Positions 44,291 to 55,587 of a DNA stretch of 64,000 nt are shown one piece after another. The notes under the pieces were generated by a model. That model saw only the letters and a program-made list of their open reading frames with translations, made no database searches and was not told where the DNA came from. Source of the DNA: Quillaja saponaria (Eukaryota; Streptophyta; Magnoliopsida; Fabales; Quillajaceae); NCBI GenBank assembly GCA_029379385.1, contig CM055607.1, positions 10,354,001 through 10,418,000 on the forward strand, read 5' to 3'. The position numbers and the translations under genes are program-made. Positions within the stretch are counted from its first letter, which is position 1; each line of letters begins with the position of its first letter.

Positions 44291-46020
44291 TATTGATTCT
44301 TTGTAAGAGCCACGTGGTGAAGTCACTTTTTGTAAAACATAATGATGTATTTATGAATAAATTACAAGTTGAGGACAAAACTGAATCTAGTCCATTGCCT
44401 TAATTGCATATGTCTTACATATTAATATTGGAATTTTTTAACGAGTGGACACTTGTTAAGTGTATATTATTTATTACAGTAATTGGTCATGATTTCAATT
44501 ATGTGTAATAAATGATTTATTACTTTTGTAATATTTCAAATTTAAAAATAATTGAAATAATATAAATGGATAATCACTGATAATATTTGATGTTTAGAAA
44601 TGAATTAGGATGACCTTATTGTCACAACCAAAATACTTCAGGCCACAACTTATTAATTGTAAAAATTATAAATAGACTAAACTGTTCTCAATTAATAATG
44701 TTTAAAAAATCAATTGCATAATAAATTAAATTGCATTAAACTAAACGTGAGAAACTCAAAAATAAATATGTTCTTTTTCTTACCTATTCATCTTCCATCA
44801 TATCCCTCCTGTTGCTCTTCACTCCATCTTCCTCCCTCCAATTTTACAAATTGTTTTGTTATCTCTCAGTCTCATCTTTTTATAAATCAATAAACTAATT
44901 AATTTCTCATATTTTTCTTTTTTATCAATATATATATGTATATATTTGATTCTCCCAATTAATATATTCATAGCTAGTAGACTAATAAAAAAAATTGAGT
45001 CATTGATAGATAATTAATTAATTTGTTCAATAACGGGTAGCATGCATGATTCTTTGTCACCATAAAAGTGACGATAAGAATAACAGACCAATAATTTATT
45101 TTTAAATATAATTAGAATCCTAATTAAGTTTAATTAGATTGCGGAGCTTGTCTTTCTTAAATTTCTTGCAACGTGAGAGACGAGAATAGTGGACTAGCTA
45201 GTTGTATGTGAAATGGGTCCTTAAATTAATAAAACTCGATATTTTTTAGGAATGAAAATAGTAATTTAATAAAAACAAAATGGTAGTGTTGGGCTAAGGA
45301 ACTTGGATTTGGCCTCGTTAAAAACGTGAAAAAAAAAAAAAACTATGAAACGGATAACATTATATCGATTAATGAATAATAATGGACAATAATCAAGTTG
45401 AGAAATTGAGTACTAGGAATTTGTCCGTCATGGTTGACTAATTAATTAATTTGTTAAATAAGGGTAATTTGCTTCCTTGTCATCATACTCGTAACGATAA
45501 GATTAGTGGAGCTACTCCAATTGTATTCGGTTAGAAACAAAACAAAAAAAAAAAAAAAAAAAAACTTGAAGTGTTTTACTAAACTTGTCTATGATAGTGA
45601 TAATGAGCCGAATATCAAATTTAAGATACTCCTCTAATTATTTTTATTTATTTTTTACAAATATTGATTTAGAATAGTATGTAATCATTAAGAGAGGAAA
45701 GGAAATACATAATTCCTCAAACTTACTATACAAAAATAAGATATTTTAGGGACAATAGATGTTATTTTCCCTTAATTATTTTATTAAAAAGGCTGGCTAA
45801 ATCCATCGCTGGCTTTTTTTTTTCTTTTAAAAAAAAAATATTTTTCAAGCTTTTATCATTTTGATGATAGTTTTGAAGACTAATATACCCTTCGATTATT
45901 AAGTGTATTTTATGTCTTGGTCTAGTACATGTTGGTAACAAATACGTACTAAGGTGCTAGTTACCAAACAGGGCCTAGAGCTTAGATCCATAATTATTGT
46001 TATTGATATGATAGTTTGTA
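44291..46020. other. Intergenic spacer
   Basis: No gene. About 44940-45075 and 45420-45500 carry a cluster module (CATAGCTAGTAGACTAATA, then ATAACGGGTAGCATGCATGAT) that recurs near 50740, 53570, 54230 and 59760. A-rich runs occur near 45330 and 45545. Confidence 0.55.
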
Positions 46021-46029
46021 CTATAAATA
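46021..46029 (+). promoter_or_regulatory. TATA box of the 46-kb Kunitz gene
   Basis: CTATAAATA, 83 bases upstream of the ATG, followed by CGAAGCTCCTCAGA. A similar AAGCTCCTTAGAGC follows the TATA of the 48.3-kb gene. Confidence 0.7.
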
Positions 46030-46111
46030 CGAAGCTCCTCAGACCTCATTCGATTCATAGACTGCACCAAGAATCCATGATAGATAGCCAAGTTTTATTA
46101 TAAAATATAGA

Positions 46112-46774
46112 ATGAAGGGTTCATTCCTAGGCCTAGCAGCTTCTCTCACCACCTTCCTTCTCTTTGCCCTGATCACCACAAAGCCATCGTTAGGTCAAAG
46201 TGATCATGTGTTTGACACAAAAGGCAACCCACTGAGATGGGGCAGAAATTACTACATCTTGCCAATTATTAGGGGATCCATAGGTGGTGGGCTTACCCTT
46301 GGAAGCCATAACAAAAGTGGGTGCCCATTATATGTTACCCAAGAACATTCCGACCTCGAGAAAGGATTGAGTGTAGCATTCTCACATAAAACTTCCAAAC
46401 TACCTTTTGTCTCTACAAGAGATCCTTTGAGCATCACAACCACTGGTCCAGTTGCGACATGTAAGCTTTCCCTGACCTGGAAGGTTATCCAAGAATCGAC
46501 TACACTGTGGCTTGTGAGTACTAATGGGCGTTCTCATTTACCAAATAGTAAGTTTAGGATTGTGTTTTACCAATCATATTACCTAATAGCGTTCTGTCCA
46601 CCTTTACCTGAAGTGCCAATGCCCGTTGTTTGTCCCGAACTGGGAATATATTATGCTAAGGATGGGACTAGATATTTGGCTTTTGGTAATGGTATCGAAC
46701 CACTCAAATTTGTTTTCGAAAAGGCTGATCTCACTAACTCCCAAAACCTACACTACATAGAAACTGTGGTGTGA
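46112..46774 (+). CDS. Kunitz-type protease inhibitor, intact (MKGS type)
   Basis: A single-exon gene for 220 residues. A signal peptide covers about residues 1-28 (MKGSFLGLAASLTTFLLFAL). The Kunitz signature is slightly degenerate, VFDTKGNPL with YYILP, Lys standing where acidic, Asn, Thr or Tyr is usual. GGGLTLGS follows. Cysteines are at 71, 117, 162 and 174, so both disulfides are possible. The 3-4 loop is long (FCPPLPEVPMPVVC). The aligned reactive loop is SHKTSKLPF, with Thr at P1 and basic residues near it. The later part has YYAKDGTRYLAFGNGIEP and FVFEKA. The neighbour 1.5 kb downstream on the same strand is its closest intact relative here. Likely secreted; target protease unknown. 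Confidence 0.95.
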   Translation: MKGSFLGLAASLTTFLLFALITTKPSLGQSDHVFDTKGNPLRWGRNYYILPIIRGSIGGGLTLGSHNKSGCPLYVTQEHSDLEKGLSVAFSHKTSKLPFVSTRDPLSITTTGPVATCKLSLTWKVIQESTTLWLVSTNGRSHLPNSKFRIVFYQSYYLIAFCPPLPEVPMPVVCPELGIYYAKDGTRYLAFGNGIEPLKFVFEKADLTNSQNLHYIETVV

Positions 46775-46949
46775 TCATTAGATATTGAGATTCAAGCATC
46801 TTCATCGATCCATGTCATGCAATTTGTAATTTAAGTTTCTGTACCTACGTATGTAGTATCTGTCATGTGTCGTACGTACGTAGTATCTATCATGTGTGTT
46901 TTTATGCTTTTCGGGTTTGTTGTACTTTTGTTTTTTCATGAGATGAAGA

Positions 46950-46955
46950 AATAAA
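46950..46955 (+). terminator. poly(A) signal of the 46-kb Kunitz gene
   Basis: AATAAA, 176 bases past the stop, within ATGAAGAAATAAATCTA. The 48.3-kb gene has the similar CTGAAGAAATAAACTA. Confidence 0.55.
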
Positions 46956-46979
46956 TCTAATTGTGCTTTTCATCCATAA

Positions 46980-48220
46980 TTCTACCATGAATGTTTTATT
47001 TTGACTGCATTCTACATTTACTTATGGAGTTATCAGAAGCAATATATATATATGAATCTTAATTCACCAGCTTTCCTTATGTAGTTACAAGCAATCACGT
47101 GGCCTAAAATATCAAAATCTATTATTAAAAAATTTATCTAACATTTTAACTCTTTTATCAATATTATCTCCATAAGCTTGGGATACATAGTCAGTGTCGA
47201 ATTAGTCATGTGTCTAGTAACAAAAACAATACATTATTTATTATTATTATTATTATTATTAATGTTTAATTTGCTGTTAGATCTATGTGTTCAGTTTAGC
47301 TTAATTGCACATTAACTAATTATTGTTTTTATATAGTCAAAAACATGTTATCTATGTCGTAATTAGATATTTTGCCTATCACGGCCTTTCCTAAAATATT
47401 CGAACCCATAAAAAAATGAAAAGAATACATCTTTTTTCTCGGCCACCCCTTGAATTACTTAAGGTAAAATCACATTTATTATTCGTTATTGATGAATTTG
47501 AGCCTTTCAACACATTAATATTTGATTTCCCCAATGTATTCGTTGTAAGTGACCAGCCTAATAACAATTAATTAGGGACCATGTTCGATATTGTTAGTTT
47601 AGTTTTCATGGATATGACTCGGCAGTCGTTGTCTTCTTGTGCATGTATCCAAACAAATGCATTCAAATCATATGCCAATATTTGATGAATCATAAATACA
47701 TATATATTGCTGACTAACTCGTTCTACGGGTAATTAATTGCTAAGCACGACATAAGTATGGAATAAAAAACTATGAAACAGATAACATATACAAGGATTA
47801 ATGAAAGATAAGTGAACACAAATTATTTTAAGGCTTAGCACGTTTGATTCCCCCAATAACAAATTAACTGGACCATGTTAGACATACCTAATTAAGTAGT
47901 ACTCATGGAATTGTTTTTCTAGTTAGAATTCATTCATTGTGTTGATCTAAGGTCTTAATCGAATTGGCTAGACGTTTCAGGTTCAGGTATTATATGTGGT
48001 TATTTTTGAGTTGTCTGTTGGTTGTAATTATAATAGTGATGATATTGATGAATTGGATTGTAATATTGAAATTATAATTTCTTGTTTAATTAATTGATCA
48101 TCTGTTACAGTTAAAATGTCAAAACCATAAACAAGCACTTTGCCTACCAACTCCCAATTTTGAACAACAATGATCCCGAGATGCATAATCGGATCCAAAA
48201 CTTTACATCCATTATGATAC
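46980..48220. other. Intergenic spacer
   Basis: No gene. About 47510-47700 (ATTTGATTTCCCCAATGTATTC, GTCGTTGTCTTCTTGTGCAT) is repeated at 58110-58315. A (TTA)n tract lies near 47236-47261. Confidence 0.6.
47236..47261. repeat. (TTA)n microsatellite
   Basis: About eight to nine TTA units in a row. Confidence 0.85.
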
Positions 48221-48230
48221 TCTATAAAAT
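48221..48230 (+). promoter_or_regulatory. TATA box of the 48-kb Kunitz gene
   Basis: TCTATAAAAT, about 90 bases before the ATG. Confidence 0.65.
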
Positions 48231-48318
48231 ATACCAAGCTCCTTAGAGCTCATCCATACACCAATTAACAACTTAATTAGCAAATACCAAGCTCCAGCCT
48301 CCTTCCCAATTAAAAAGA

Positions 48319-48972
48319 ATGAAGACTTCATTCCTAGCTGCTCTCACCACCTTCCTTCTCTTTGCCCTGATCACCACAAAGCCATCCGTAGTCGAAGCTG
48401 ATATGGTGTTTGACACAGATGGCAACCCAGTCGAATGGCTCAGAGATTACTATATCTTGCCATTTACTGGGGGACCTTTGGGTGGCGGACTTACCCTTGG
48501 AAGCCGTAACAATAGAAGCTGCCCATTATATGTTATCCAAGAGCATTCCGACTTTCTGCCGAAAGGCTTGACGGTATCATTTTCTCCCAAGACTTCTAGA
48601 CTACTTTTTGTCACCCCAAATGATAGGTTGAGCATTACAACCACTACTCCAACGATTCCGACATGTGAGCTTTTATTGGTCTGGCAGCTAGTCCCAGAAT
48701 CAAACAGCCTGTGGCTTGTGAGTATTGGTGGGAGTTCTGCTTCTCTATACAGTGTGTTTAAGATTGTGCCTTACAAATCATATTCCTACAATATATTGTT
48801 CTGCACACGTTCGCCTGTTTTCCCATCTCCGTGTAAGGGTCTTGGAATATATTATGGAAAGGATGGGACTATATATTTGGCTCTAGGTGATAATATCGAA
48901 CCATTCCCATTTATGTTCCAAAAGGCTGATGAGGCTAATTCTGAGAACCCACGGTATTTAGAAACTGTGTGA
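48319..48972 (+). CDS. Kunitz-type protease inhibitor, intact (MKTS type)
   Basis: A 217-residue secreted protein with signal peptide MKTSFLAALTTFLLFALITT to about residue 27. The mature part starts with the signature VFDTDGNPV and YYILP, then GGPLGGGLTLGS. Cysteines are at 68, 116, 162 and 172. The reactive-loop region is SPKTSRLLF, again with Thr at the aligned P1 and an Arg two residues on. The C-terminal part has PCKGLGIYYGKDGTIYLALG and EPFPFMFQKA. It resembles the frameshifted 4.3-kb copy more than the MKKTSP genes (shared signal, LPKGLTV and EPF segments). The start is set by the signal peptide, and no in-frame ATG lies closely upstream. TATA and poly(A) signals are in place, so it is probably expressed. 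Confidence 0.96.
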   Translation: MKTSFLAALTTFLLFALITTKPSVVEADMVFDTDGNPVEWLRDYYILPFTGGPLGGGLTLGSRNNRSCPLYVIQEHSDFLPKGLTVSFSPKTSRLLFVTPNDRLSITTTTPTIPTCELLLVWQLVPESNSLWLVSIGGSSASLYSVFKIVPYKSYSYNILFCTRSPVFPSPCKGLGIYYGKDGTIYLALGDNIEPFPFMFQKADEANSENPRYLETV

Positions 48973-49095
48973 GATCGATAGATGTTGATGTAATCCAGTT
49001 TATAATTAAGTACGTAGAGATATCATTTGTATTTTCAGTTTGAGTGAATTTTGTCCTTATCTCCTTGTTGTAGTGCTTTTTTCGTTTGCTGAAGA

Positions 49096-49101
49096 AATAA
49101 A
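49096..49101 (+). terminator. poly(A) signal of the 48-kb Kunitz gene
   Basis: AATAAA, 124 bases past the TGA. Confidence 0.6.
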
Positions 49102-49109
49102 CTATAAAG

Positions 49110-49802
49110 CTTTCCTACTTTTGTTTTTCAATAACTAGCAAGTAACCCCAGCAAGGGTGCTAACTTAAAAGTATTGTTAATAGTTTTTAGATAATATTAA
49201 ATGTGTATAAATCATATACATAAATATATATATAAAGGTCTCATTTATTAGAAAAACAATGGTAGTGCAAATCCCGTGAGATAAGATTATATCTTGTTTA
49301 GCTTCATTTTCTGTTTTTGGTATGATGAAAATTAACTCAAGCAATGGTATTTATGTAGAAGATATGAAAAGTGGAATGTTTATGAAAATACGAAGAGTTA
49401 GAAAAAAAAAAAAAAAAAAAGGAAAAAGTAAACAGAACGTGGAAGTTTATAGATTAATTAGAAAATATAGATAAGGTATAATAATATTTTTTTAATACAA
49501 TAAAATTAAAGTGAAGGGAAGAACAAAAGTTAGAATGTGAAAATAATAAAATGGAAAGAAGTTGAAACGCCAAAAGATAGTTTAGCTAACAAATTGATAT
49601 TAACAAAATCATAAAAAAATTTAAAAATTAATGATGATTAATAAATTTGTGTAAATTGATACAGTTTTTTAAAAAAAAATTAATGCCATGTGACACTTTG
49701 TGTGATTATAATTTGATGGGTCTACATTTTAATTTTTTTTGTCTTTTAAGTGTGTCACGTGGCTGATACATAGCAACACCCGAAGAGTTTTTTATTTTTT
49801 TA

Positions 49803-49840
<38 letters not shown>

Positions 49841-50884
49841 TATTTTAAAAATAGACCCAATGATCTCCTATTTTATCTCGTATATTTATATATATATATA
49901 GTTAATTAGATTTATATTTAAAAAAAACAATAGAAATAACAAAAAGAAACTTTAAAAAATGTATAATTAGAAGAAATTAACGCACCACAAGTACCACCTC
50001 AACCCACTTTTTTAAAAGGAAAACTATAAACAAATTTAAAAAATAAGTAATTTTTAAAATGACAAACTTTCTTTAATTGCTTATAGAATTTTTAGCAAAA
50101 AAAAAGTTGTACAAATTAAAATATTTGTATATATTATTATTATTTATAAAATAAAAAAGTCTCTGAACACGTTTATAAAAATGTAGGATGAGAATATATA
50201 TATATATATATACATGAGTCCTTAACATTTATGGATTGAACGATCAGTTTTTGGTTTGGTTATAAGAAATCATGAGGATTGGACTAATTGTAAGATTCAA
50301 GTATGAGTCCTTTGCAGGCAGAGATAGTGTTATTGGAAAGCCAAACGGGTCGCAGTTTAGGTATGGTTATATCCAAGATTCATCACGTTTATTGTCAAGG
50401 TGTTGCATCATTTCTTCTTTCATGAGAAATATAAGGGAGGAAAATCTTATACTAATAGGATCTGTGCCAACCATAAATAATATTAATTAATTAGATATTT
50501 TTTTTTTAATCTTATAGTAATAGGAATCTACCAGACAGACAAGATGGATTAATTAATTAATTTGATATTCATAATACCTACAAATGAAGATAAGATTAAC
50601 ATAATAGCCATCCATTCATATGGATAATTACTGAAATTATATATACTCCAAGTATATTTAAATTAGTTTAGCACGTTTGATTCTCCCAATTAATATATTT
50701 TCTATCTATCTATATAGAAACAACAAAGAAGGGGGCATCTTGCATGATTCTTTATCACCACGTAAGCTGCGAAAAAACTATCTAATATGGTGGTTTACCT
50801 TAGACATTTTCAATTACTTCTATGGCGTGTAAGTTTGAACCAACTATTCCGATGTTAAATATCTCTTTAGACATTTTTAATTCA
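49110..50884. other. Intergenic spacer, very AT-rich
   Basis: No gene. The 72-codon frame at 50272-50490 matches no family I know and is probably chance. An (AT)n tract lies at 49808-49839 and another near 50197-50211. Confidence 0.55.
49808..49839. repeat. (AT)n microsatellite
   Basis: About 16 AT units. Confidence 0.9.
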
Positions 50885-51992
50885 ATATAAATGTCAATAT
50901 ATAAATTAAACAAATTAAAATGCACGCACACCATCTGCATGAATTTCATGCATGCATACTATGAAGTAGAAAATTAACGAAACTTTTAATGAACGAGACA
51001 TATTACAAAACAATGTACGGAGGTGCACTGCACCTTGCAACATTATTGTTACTATCTTAAAGCTTAAAATGAAGGAATCAATGATACATATTTTAAGGGA
51101 CTGCACTGTCACTAGCTGCATTGGGAATGTTTTTGTTTCTAGCTCACACCCAAGACCCAAGCTTCTGGAATAGCTCTAACATCTTTGACTGGATGATCTT
51201 GAACTGCAAAACCAAAGCTTACTTCCCTTCCACAAAAAAATCTCTAGGTGTTATGTTTTTTCTTATATATGTAGAGAAATATGGTTGTCCAGGAACTATT
51301 TCATCTTTGAACATAAGCCTATTATCCCCCACTTGATTACCTCCCATTCCATCAGCAACTTAAGCGGTCTCATATCATGTCAGACATCTCTTGGAAACCT
51401 CCTAAACATGGGTGGCACAAGTTTAACACATTACTCTTCTTTTGGGAATCTTGGCTAAATTGAACTGGTGTTATTAGGGATGAGCATGGAAACTAGATTG
51501 TTGGTTTCTCCAAAAGGCTAGGCTTTTGATTAGTTACACTTGCTAAAATTTGGGGATTAAAACAAGGGCTTCTTTTCCTTGATATAAGTATTGACACAAA
51601 GGTTGTTATTGATCTTTTAGAGTCCTCTAATGCCTCTGACTTGTATAGCAACATTATCCATGATAGCATGAACTTGATGACTTGCTTCCAACAGGTGGAA
51701 ACTAAGCATTGTTTTAGGGAAGCAAACAACTGTGTGAATCGCCTAGCAAAACTAGGGAATACTCAGCAAGAAGTCCTTTGTTATTTTTGATTGAGTTCCA
51801 ACTTGTATTTCAAGTGTTTATTTTGGAGATGTAATGGGAATAGACTCACTTCTAGATTTAATATATCAATTCCCCTTTGCACCAAAAAAAAGGACAGAGA
51901 ATTGATTAATGCAAATCGCTGCGTACTAAATTGACAATGTATAAATTAGAACCATTACCCACGGAGATATATCTTTTACCATTCTCAATATA
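50885..51992 (-). pseudogene. Kunitz 3'-end relic, split by an L1-like fragment
   Basis: About 50885-51110 matches the 3' untranslated region of the gene at 52.3 kb (52062-52240): TAAATTAAACnAATTAAAATG, CATCTGCATG, TTACAAAACAAnGTACGGAGG and AGCTTAAAAT. After an L1-like insertion, 51895-51992 resumes with CAGAGAATTnATTA-type sequence and then CCACGGAGATATATCTTTTACCATTCTC. That is the complement of the ENGKRYI(S/T)VG coding part found at 52399-52430 in the intact gene. The rest of this copy is missing. It is a tandem relic of the neighbouring minus-strand gene. Confidence 0.78.
51112..51894 (+). mobile_element. L1-like LINE 3' fragment (RNase H part)
   Basis: Plus-strand frames, interrupted by several stops, read PPKHGWHKFNT, GVIRDEHGNWIVGFSKRLGF, AKIWGLKQGLLFLDI and HCFREANNCVNRLAKLG. 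These are the parts of the plant RNase H-like domain (RVT_3, PF13456) found at the C-terminus of L1-type LINEs and in related host sequences. The segment ends CCCTTTGCACCAAAAAAAA, a LINE-like 3' tail. The 5' part of the element (endonuclease, reverse transcriptase) is absent, as in a 5'-truncated insertion. It sits inside the Kunitz relic. Confidence 0.75.
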
Positions 51993-52249
51993 TTTCTTTG
52001 TTTATATTAATGAAGATTGCCTTTTTTTTTTTAGTAAAACAAAAATACAAATCAATATAAAATGACAATGCATAAATTAAACCAATTAAAATGCATCATC
52101 TGCATGCATGAAAAACATTAAGTAGAAAATCAAACGAAACATTTAATTAACGAAACAAATTACAAAACAACGTACGGAGGCTCACTGCACCTAGCCAGAC
52201 AACATCACAGGGACTAACAGAAAGCTTAAAATTAATGAAAAACAGAGAA

Positions 52250-52255
52250 TTTATT
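52250..52255 (-). terminator. poly(A) signal of the 52-kb Kunitz gene
   Basis: TTTATT on the plus strand is AATAAA on the minus strand, about 50 bases past the stop. Confidence 0.5.
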
Positions 52256-52304
52256 ATTATGCATAACTTGATCTAAATTATGAGTAATTACCAACACTTG
52301 ATCA

Positions 52305-52970
52305 TCACTCCATAGCAACACTTGGAATACATTTTGAGGAAGTTGTTCTAGGACCCGGAGCCTTTTTGAACACAACCGTGAAACCGTTGGCTATACTACC
52401 CACGGTGATATATCTTTTACCATTCTCAACAAAATGTGATGATTCAAGATGCCTACATACAGGTAGCATACCAATACCTTCACAAGTCACAATAGTGTAG
52501 GCACCAGGTACTTCTATATTTTTCTCAATCGTAAATGTACTGCTTCTATCATTAATCCCTTTAGTACTCACAAACCACAGCCCATTTGATTCTTCCACGA
52601 GCTTCCAGACCAGGGATTCTAGACGTGATGCTGCCGCGATTGTCTGGATGTTAAGAGGAGAAAAAGTGTCAATGGAAGCTAAGTAATTAGAAGATACAGG
52701 TAAAAATTTTACTGGGAAGCCAATTTCAACTTCGGAAATTTCTTGGGTGACATAGAGAGGCCGGGTCTTGTTGTTAAGGGTGCCAAGGCTAAGCCCACCA
52801 CCAAGGGAAAAATTATGTGGTAGGACATAGTAACTAGTATACCACCGGAGTGGCTCACCATCTGTGTCAAGCACAGGTTGAGCAGCAACAGTTGGAAATG
52901 GTTTTGTGGTGAAGGCAAAGAGAATCAGGAAGCAAGAGAGTGATAGTAGTAGTGGACTAGTTATCTTCAT
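52305..52970 (-). CDS. Kunitz-type inhibitor lacking the first disulfide
   Basis: An intact 221-residue frame on the minus strand. Signal peptide MKITSPLLLSLSCFLILFAF to about residue 30, signature VLDTDGEPL with YYVLP, then GGGLSLGT. The two cysteines that form the first disulfide in this family are both arginine here: residue 70 (NNKTRPLYV, codon CGG at 52761-52763) and residue 116 (AASRLESLVW, codon CGT at 52623-52625). The second pair, 163 and 172 (VTCEGIGMLPVC), is kept, and an extra cysteine sits at 214 (SSKCIPS). The reactive-loop region LPVSSNYLAS has Ser at the aligned P1. The C-terminus ends SVAME, two residues longer than its relatives. The frame is otherwise undamaged, so either the fold tolerates the loss or it is an early pseudogene. 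Confidence 0.93.
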   Translation of the reverse strand: MKITSPLLLSLSCFLILFAFTTKPFPTVAAQPVLDTDGEPLRWYTSYYVLPHNFSLGGGLSLGTLNNKTRPLYVTQEISEVEIGFPVKFLPVSSNYLASIDTFSPLNIQTIAAASRLESLVWKLVEESNGLWFVSTKGINDRSSTFTIEKNIEVPGAYTIVTCEGIGMLPVCRHLESSHFVENGKRYITVGSIANGFTVVFKKAPGPRTTSSKCIPSVAME

Positions 52971-53045
52971 TGTTTTCGATCTGTTAATTGAATTGGTGTA
53001 TGATTTATCAATGAGATGGTGATGAGCTCCAATGGAAGGAGTATG

Positions 53046-53055
53046 AAATTTATAG
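53046..53055 (-). promoter_or_regulatory. TATA box of the 52-kb Kunitz gene
   Basis: The minus strand reads CTATAAATTT about 76-85 bases upstream of the ATG, in a GCACTATAAATTTCATACTC context like that of the other MKKTSP-type genes. Confidence 0.7.
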
Positions 53056-55139
53056 TGCTAGCATAGCAGCAATTACATGTTATGTCTTAGTTAGCCATGC
53101 ATTCATATGGATAATCATTGAAAATATTTTAACCATTCACGCAGAACACGTTAGAAATAAATTATAATTTTCAACACATTAGTTGATTATTTTCCCCAAT
53201 TAATATATTCAAAACTAGTAGCCTAATAATAATTAACGGAAGGGACCGTGTTGGTAATAGTTAGTTTATATAGTACCCATGGATTTGTGTTAGTTTTTTT
53301 TTGGTACAAACAATAAATTTATAAACTAAATATGTAAGTATAAACAGATCAGAACACATCTAATCATTAAATAAATAGTAACAAAATATATCATAATTTT
53401 AATGATAAAAGCATTAAATTGTAATGAATTAATGTTTCTCCATAAAAATGGAAGCTTGATAGGCTGTAGACCTAAGAAAAATACTTGTAAGTAGCTGCTA
53501 GTTGTGGATTAAGTCGATCAGATTATGCATGTTAATTAATTACTTTTTCTTCTAGTAGACTAACACCAGCTACTCATAAGAAGTAGCTAATGTTAATTAA
53601 TTAGATCAATAACGGATAACGTGCTTCTTTGTCATTATACGTCATACACATAAAAGTAATTAAGATTCCTCGTAACCATGTACGCATTCATAGGATAATC
53701 AATATAATAATTAACATTATACAACTAGTTTAGCACGTTTGAATTTTGCTCAACATATATATAAATAGCTAGTACCCTCGGGATCATGTTAGTTTATAAT
53801 TAATATAAATACAGACGATCCACGAATTATGATTGACTTTCACGTAAAATTTCAGATATCTATATAAATTATTTTGCAAAAAAAATAAAACAATAAACAC
53901 TAGGGGAGCATAAACAATATATCATGTTTGGCATAGATGTGTGCAATTAATTAGAATCATGATATTTGCATTGTTGGAAATATATAAAGAAGTACAAAGT
54001 AAAATAATAACGAAGTAACTTTTTTCTAGGCTTTATTGAATCAAATCAATCTCTTGCTTCTCTTTCATATCATATTCTTCAAAACTTACAAGATTATATG
54101 CAACAAGTTTTAAGAAAAGAAGAAAATAAATATATAAAAAATGGAGATCATAAAAATGAAATAGGCTTAATTTATTAATCAAACTATAACTTGTTGACAA
54201 TTTGAGTACTAGGAATCTCAGTCATGATGGACTAATTAATGAATTTGTAAATAAGGGGTAATGTGCTTCTTTATCATCATACTAGTAAACATGAGATTAA
54301 CCGAATCCACTAATTAGAGACTCAATTTCGGCTCTTATTTGTTGGCTACTCTATATCCGGTTCAGAATAAAACAAACTCAAATTCGTTACTATGCTCGTA
54401 TAAGATAATGAGCCGAATATCAAAAATTTAAGATACTCAATTTAAAAATTTGTCAAACTATTTGTAGAATTTTATTTAAAAATAATCAAGAAAATTAAAG
54501 AAGAATCACTTATATCCCAGTGTATGCCTACAAATTTGTTCTTCATTAACAGAAATTATTATTCCAAAAATCTAATTTCACACCTGACAAAAACGAAAGT
54601 TGAATGGCATTTATGAAACTAAAAGAAAATGAATGTTGGCGTCGGTAGATTTTTATTTCTTTGAAAAGAAAAGTGCCTACAAAAATTGACAATCAGTAAT
54701 CATTGAATATATTGTGTTACTGGACATAGTTACAAAACACTAAAACAAAATCATAAATAACCAAGTTATCCTCTTTTATGTACTGCGCAACCATTAGTTT
54801 TTCTGTAAGCGTGTTTCAATTCCAACTCACGGAAGGATGCCTATAAGTTTTTGCAAATTAAGAGTGACAATAAGCTGAGCTAGTTTATGATTTACTCGCT
54901 AAGTGTTTGGATAAGCTTGACCAGTGTTCTACTTATTTAAAAAATAAGCCGATCTTGAGATTTATTTTGAGCTCATTTTTGCCGAACTTGATCTTTCTAA
55001 AACTCGGCTCGTAAGCTTATGAACTAACTCACTTAATATTATTTAATTAATTTTTATAATTTAAGTATAAAATTATAATAAATATTATTTACATGAAAAA
55101 ACTAACTTAAGTTATAATTTTGTTTGATGATAAATTAAA

Positions 55140-55288
55140 TTCTACTCGATTTCATCAGATTTTGTTTAAGTTATGATCAATAGATATCTATCTCCCAACT
55201 TGAGGGGAGTATCGACAAGGGAAAATTAATTATCTTCAACAATGATCCTGTTGATTAGCTAATTTTTTATGCTTATCTCGTCAATATT
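55140..55288. mobile_element. Copia-like 3' end fragment, copy 1
   Basis: About 150 bases shared with 59579-59730. On the plus strand, GATATCTATCTCCCAACTTGA can be read as DIYLPT then stop, followed by the purine-rich GGGGAG. This resembles the end of copia-type polyproteins and their polypurine tract. No other copia domain is present nearby. The identification is tentative. Confidence 0.4.
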
Positions 55289-55587
55289 AATGTTTTTACC
55301 TTCGTATTTCCTCAGATACCTCCACAGCATGAATTGCAGGAAAAAGCAATTTATCCCTCACATCGTTTCACTCAATTTTTTTCTTGATTGCAAGATAACT
55401 ACGGAAAAACAAATTTATTTTCTATTTTCTTATTATCCTTTCTAAATATATTTTTAATAACTAATAATTATATGTAATGATTGTTATTGTATTCTTATAT
55501 ATATCACTGATTAAAATTTTCTATAAATTCACTAATCTTGTCGTGAATGATCTACTTTTGACAGGACAAACTACTAAATAAATAAAT

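Noticed and set aside
50272..50490. 72-codon plus-strand frame
   Set aside because: No recognisable domain, signal peptide or promoter, and it lies in very AT-rich spacer. Probably chance.
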